A stretch of 7,005 nucleotides of DNA from an uncultured Candidatus Methylacidiphilales bacterium. GTDB taxonomy: Bacteria > Verrucomicrobiota > Verrucomicrobiia > Methylacidiphilales > CALFVM01. Positions 6,044 to 7,005 of this stretch are shown piece after piece. Made by a program: the position numbers and the translations under genes. Position 1 is the first letter of the stretch. Each line of letters starts with the position of its first letter. The notes beneath the pieces were generated by a model. The model had not been told where the DNA came from. It ran no database searches and saw nothing but the letters and a program-made list of their open reading frames with translations. The DNA lies in contig CALFVM010000315.1 of NCBI GenBank assembly GCA_937928665.1, positions 1-7,005 of the forward strand, written 5' to 3'.

Positions 6044-7005
6044 CCCTGGCCGAACTCCTGCACGACATTCCCGTCACCCGCCTCGACGGCCCGGCAAACA
6101 CCGCCATCCGCGGGCTGGCCTATGACTCACGCCGTGTCGAACCGGGCACCGTCTTCTGCACCTGGCGCGGCCAGGCTCATGACGGCCACCGCTTCATCCC
6201 CGAAGCACTCCGGCGCGGTGCTCCCGCCATCGTCGCCGAAGATCCCATCGACACTCCCGGTGCCACCCGCGTCCTCGTCCCCTCCGCCCGACGCGCCCTT
6301 GGCCGCCTCGCGGCCAACTGGTTCTCCCATCCCAGCCACCACCTCCGCGTCCTCGGCATCACTGGCACGAACGGGAAAACTTCCGTCGCCTGGATCACCC
6401 GTCAACTCCTTGACCTCCTCGGCTCGAAAACCGGACTCCTCGGCACCGTCGCCTACGACCTCGGCGACGGCCCCGCCCCAGCCGCCCGAACCACCCCCGA
6501 AGGCCTCGACCTCCAAGCCGCCTTCGCCGCCATGCGCGACCGCCAATGCGTGGCGGCCGCCATCGAAGTCTCCTCCCACGCCCTCGCCCAGGGCCGCACC
6601 GAAGGCACCCGCTTCCATGCCGCCGCCTTCACCAACCTCACCCAGGACCACCTCGACTTCCACGGCACCATGGAAGCTTACTTCGACGCCAAAACCCTCC
6701 TCTTCACCGGCCTCGCTCCCGGGTCCACTGCGGTGCTGAACCTGGATGATCCCTTCGGACAACGCCTTCTCGACCGCCTCCCCGACGGCGTCCGTCCCCT
6801 CACCTGCGGGACCACCCCAGGTGTTGCGTTCCGGATCACCGACCTCATCTCCACCGCCCACGGCTCCACCTTCCTCCTCCACGCCAACGGCAGGGCGCAC
6901 CCTTGCCAGACCTCCCTAATCGGCGACTTTAACGCCAACAACATCGCCCTCGCCCTGGCCCTTGCCTCCACCCTCGGCCACCCGCTCGATCAACTCACCG
7001 CCGCC
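6040..7005 (+). CDS. murE: UDP-MurNAc-tripeptide ligase MurE (3' partial)
   Basis: MurE adds the third stem residue (usually meso-diaminopimelate or lysine) to UDP-MurNAc-L-Ala-D-Glu in the cytoplasm, using ATP. The visible 322 residues cover the N-terminal nucleotide-sugar domain with YDSRRVEPG (28-36) and DGHRF, then the central ATPase domain. This holds the P-loop GTNGKT at 109-114, TTPE at 151-154, EVSSHAL starting at Glu176, NLTQDHLDFHG, and Lys218 in YFDAK at the position of the carbamylated lysine of Mur ligases. The region carrying the DNPR or equivalent motif, which tells the added amino acid, lies beyond the window. About a third of a normal-length protein is missing. The ATG shares four bases with the ftsI stop, and GGGAGG at 6028-6033 precedes it at good spacing. 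MurF is a weaker alternative; EVSSHAL and gene order favour MurE. Confidence 0.93.
   Translation, partial: MTLAELLHDIPVTRLDGPANTAIRGLAYDSRRVEPGTVFCTWRGQAHDGHRFIPEALRRGAPAIVAEDPIDTPGATRVLVPSARRALGRLAANWFSHPSHHLRVLGITGTNGKTSVAWITRQLLDLLGSKTGLLGTVAYDLGDGPAPAARTTPEGLDLQAAFAAMRDRQCVAAAIEVSSHALAQGRTEGTRFHAAAFTNLTQDHLDFHGTMEAYFDAKTLLFTGLAPGSTAVLNLDDPFGQRLLDRLPDGVRPLTCGTTPGVAFRITDLISTAHGSTFLLHANGRAHPCQTSLIGDFNANNIALALALASTLGHPLDQLTAA

Noticed and set aside
6127..6900. - strand open frame of 257 codons opposite murE
   Set aside because: Same antisense artefact: Gly/Glu-rich, no motif, and fully covered by a clear MurE reading frame.
1..7005. CRISPR array, tRNA, rRNA, insertion sequence, phage or defence genes
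   Set aside because: No regularly spaced repeats, RNA-gene signatures, transposase or nuclease motifs were seen on either strand.

Overview
This window is chromosomal, GC-rich and bacterial. Its right two thirds is the start of a division and cell wall (dcw) cluster on the + strand: mraZ, a small unrecognised ORF, rsmH, an ftsL-like gene, the ftsI-type transpeptidase gene and the 5' part of murE. Its left third carries two genes on the - strand, diverging from mraZ: a secreted SH3-like repeat protein and a family GH30 glycoside hydrolase that runs off the left edge. A complete Gram-negative-type dcw order, GTG/ATG stop-start overlaps, strong C/G third-position bias and a neighbouring secreted glycosidase would fit a member of the Verrucomicrobiota/PVC group. 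That placement is an inference from general resemblance; no marker in the window proves it.

Layout. 1-1310 (-): GH30 catalytic domain, 3' end missing and no signal peptide visible. 1312-1908 (-): 198-aa exported protein with two SH3-like repeats and a C-terminal helix. 1909-2138: divergent intergenic region with a 15-bp palindrome near the - strand gene and, close to mraZ, three TGG-centred boxes at exact 10-bp spacing that look like the MraZ autoregulatory operator. 2139-2597: mraZ. 2594-2776: 60-aa ORF joined to mraZ by an ATGA overlap with a good Shine-Dalgarno. 2766-2791: a GC-rich hairpin that looks like a weak terminator or attenuator. 2777-3024: leader of rsmH with a tentative promoter and a possible 57-aa ORF. 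3025-3930 rsmH, 3927-4289 ftsL-like, 4286-6043 ftsI and 6040-7005 murE (partial) follow, each overlapping the previous gene by four bases.

Working together: MraZ is the cluster's DNA-binding regulator, RsmH modifies 16S rRNA, the FtsL-like protein and FtsI belong to the septal peptidoglycan machine, and MurE makes a cytoplasmic peptidoglycan precursor. The core cluster is conventional. The less ordinary parts are the mraZ-rsmH gap (coupled mini-ORF, hairpins, possible re-initiation of transcription) and the GH30 gene, whose reading frame begins one base after the stop of a signal-peptide-bearing gene and may be a frame-broken fusion with it.
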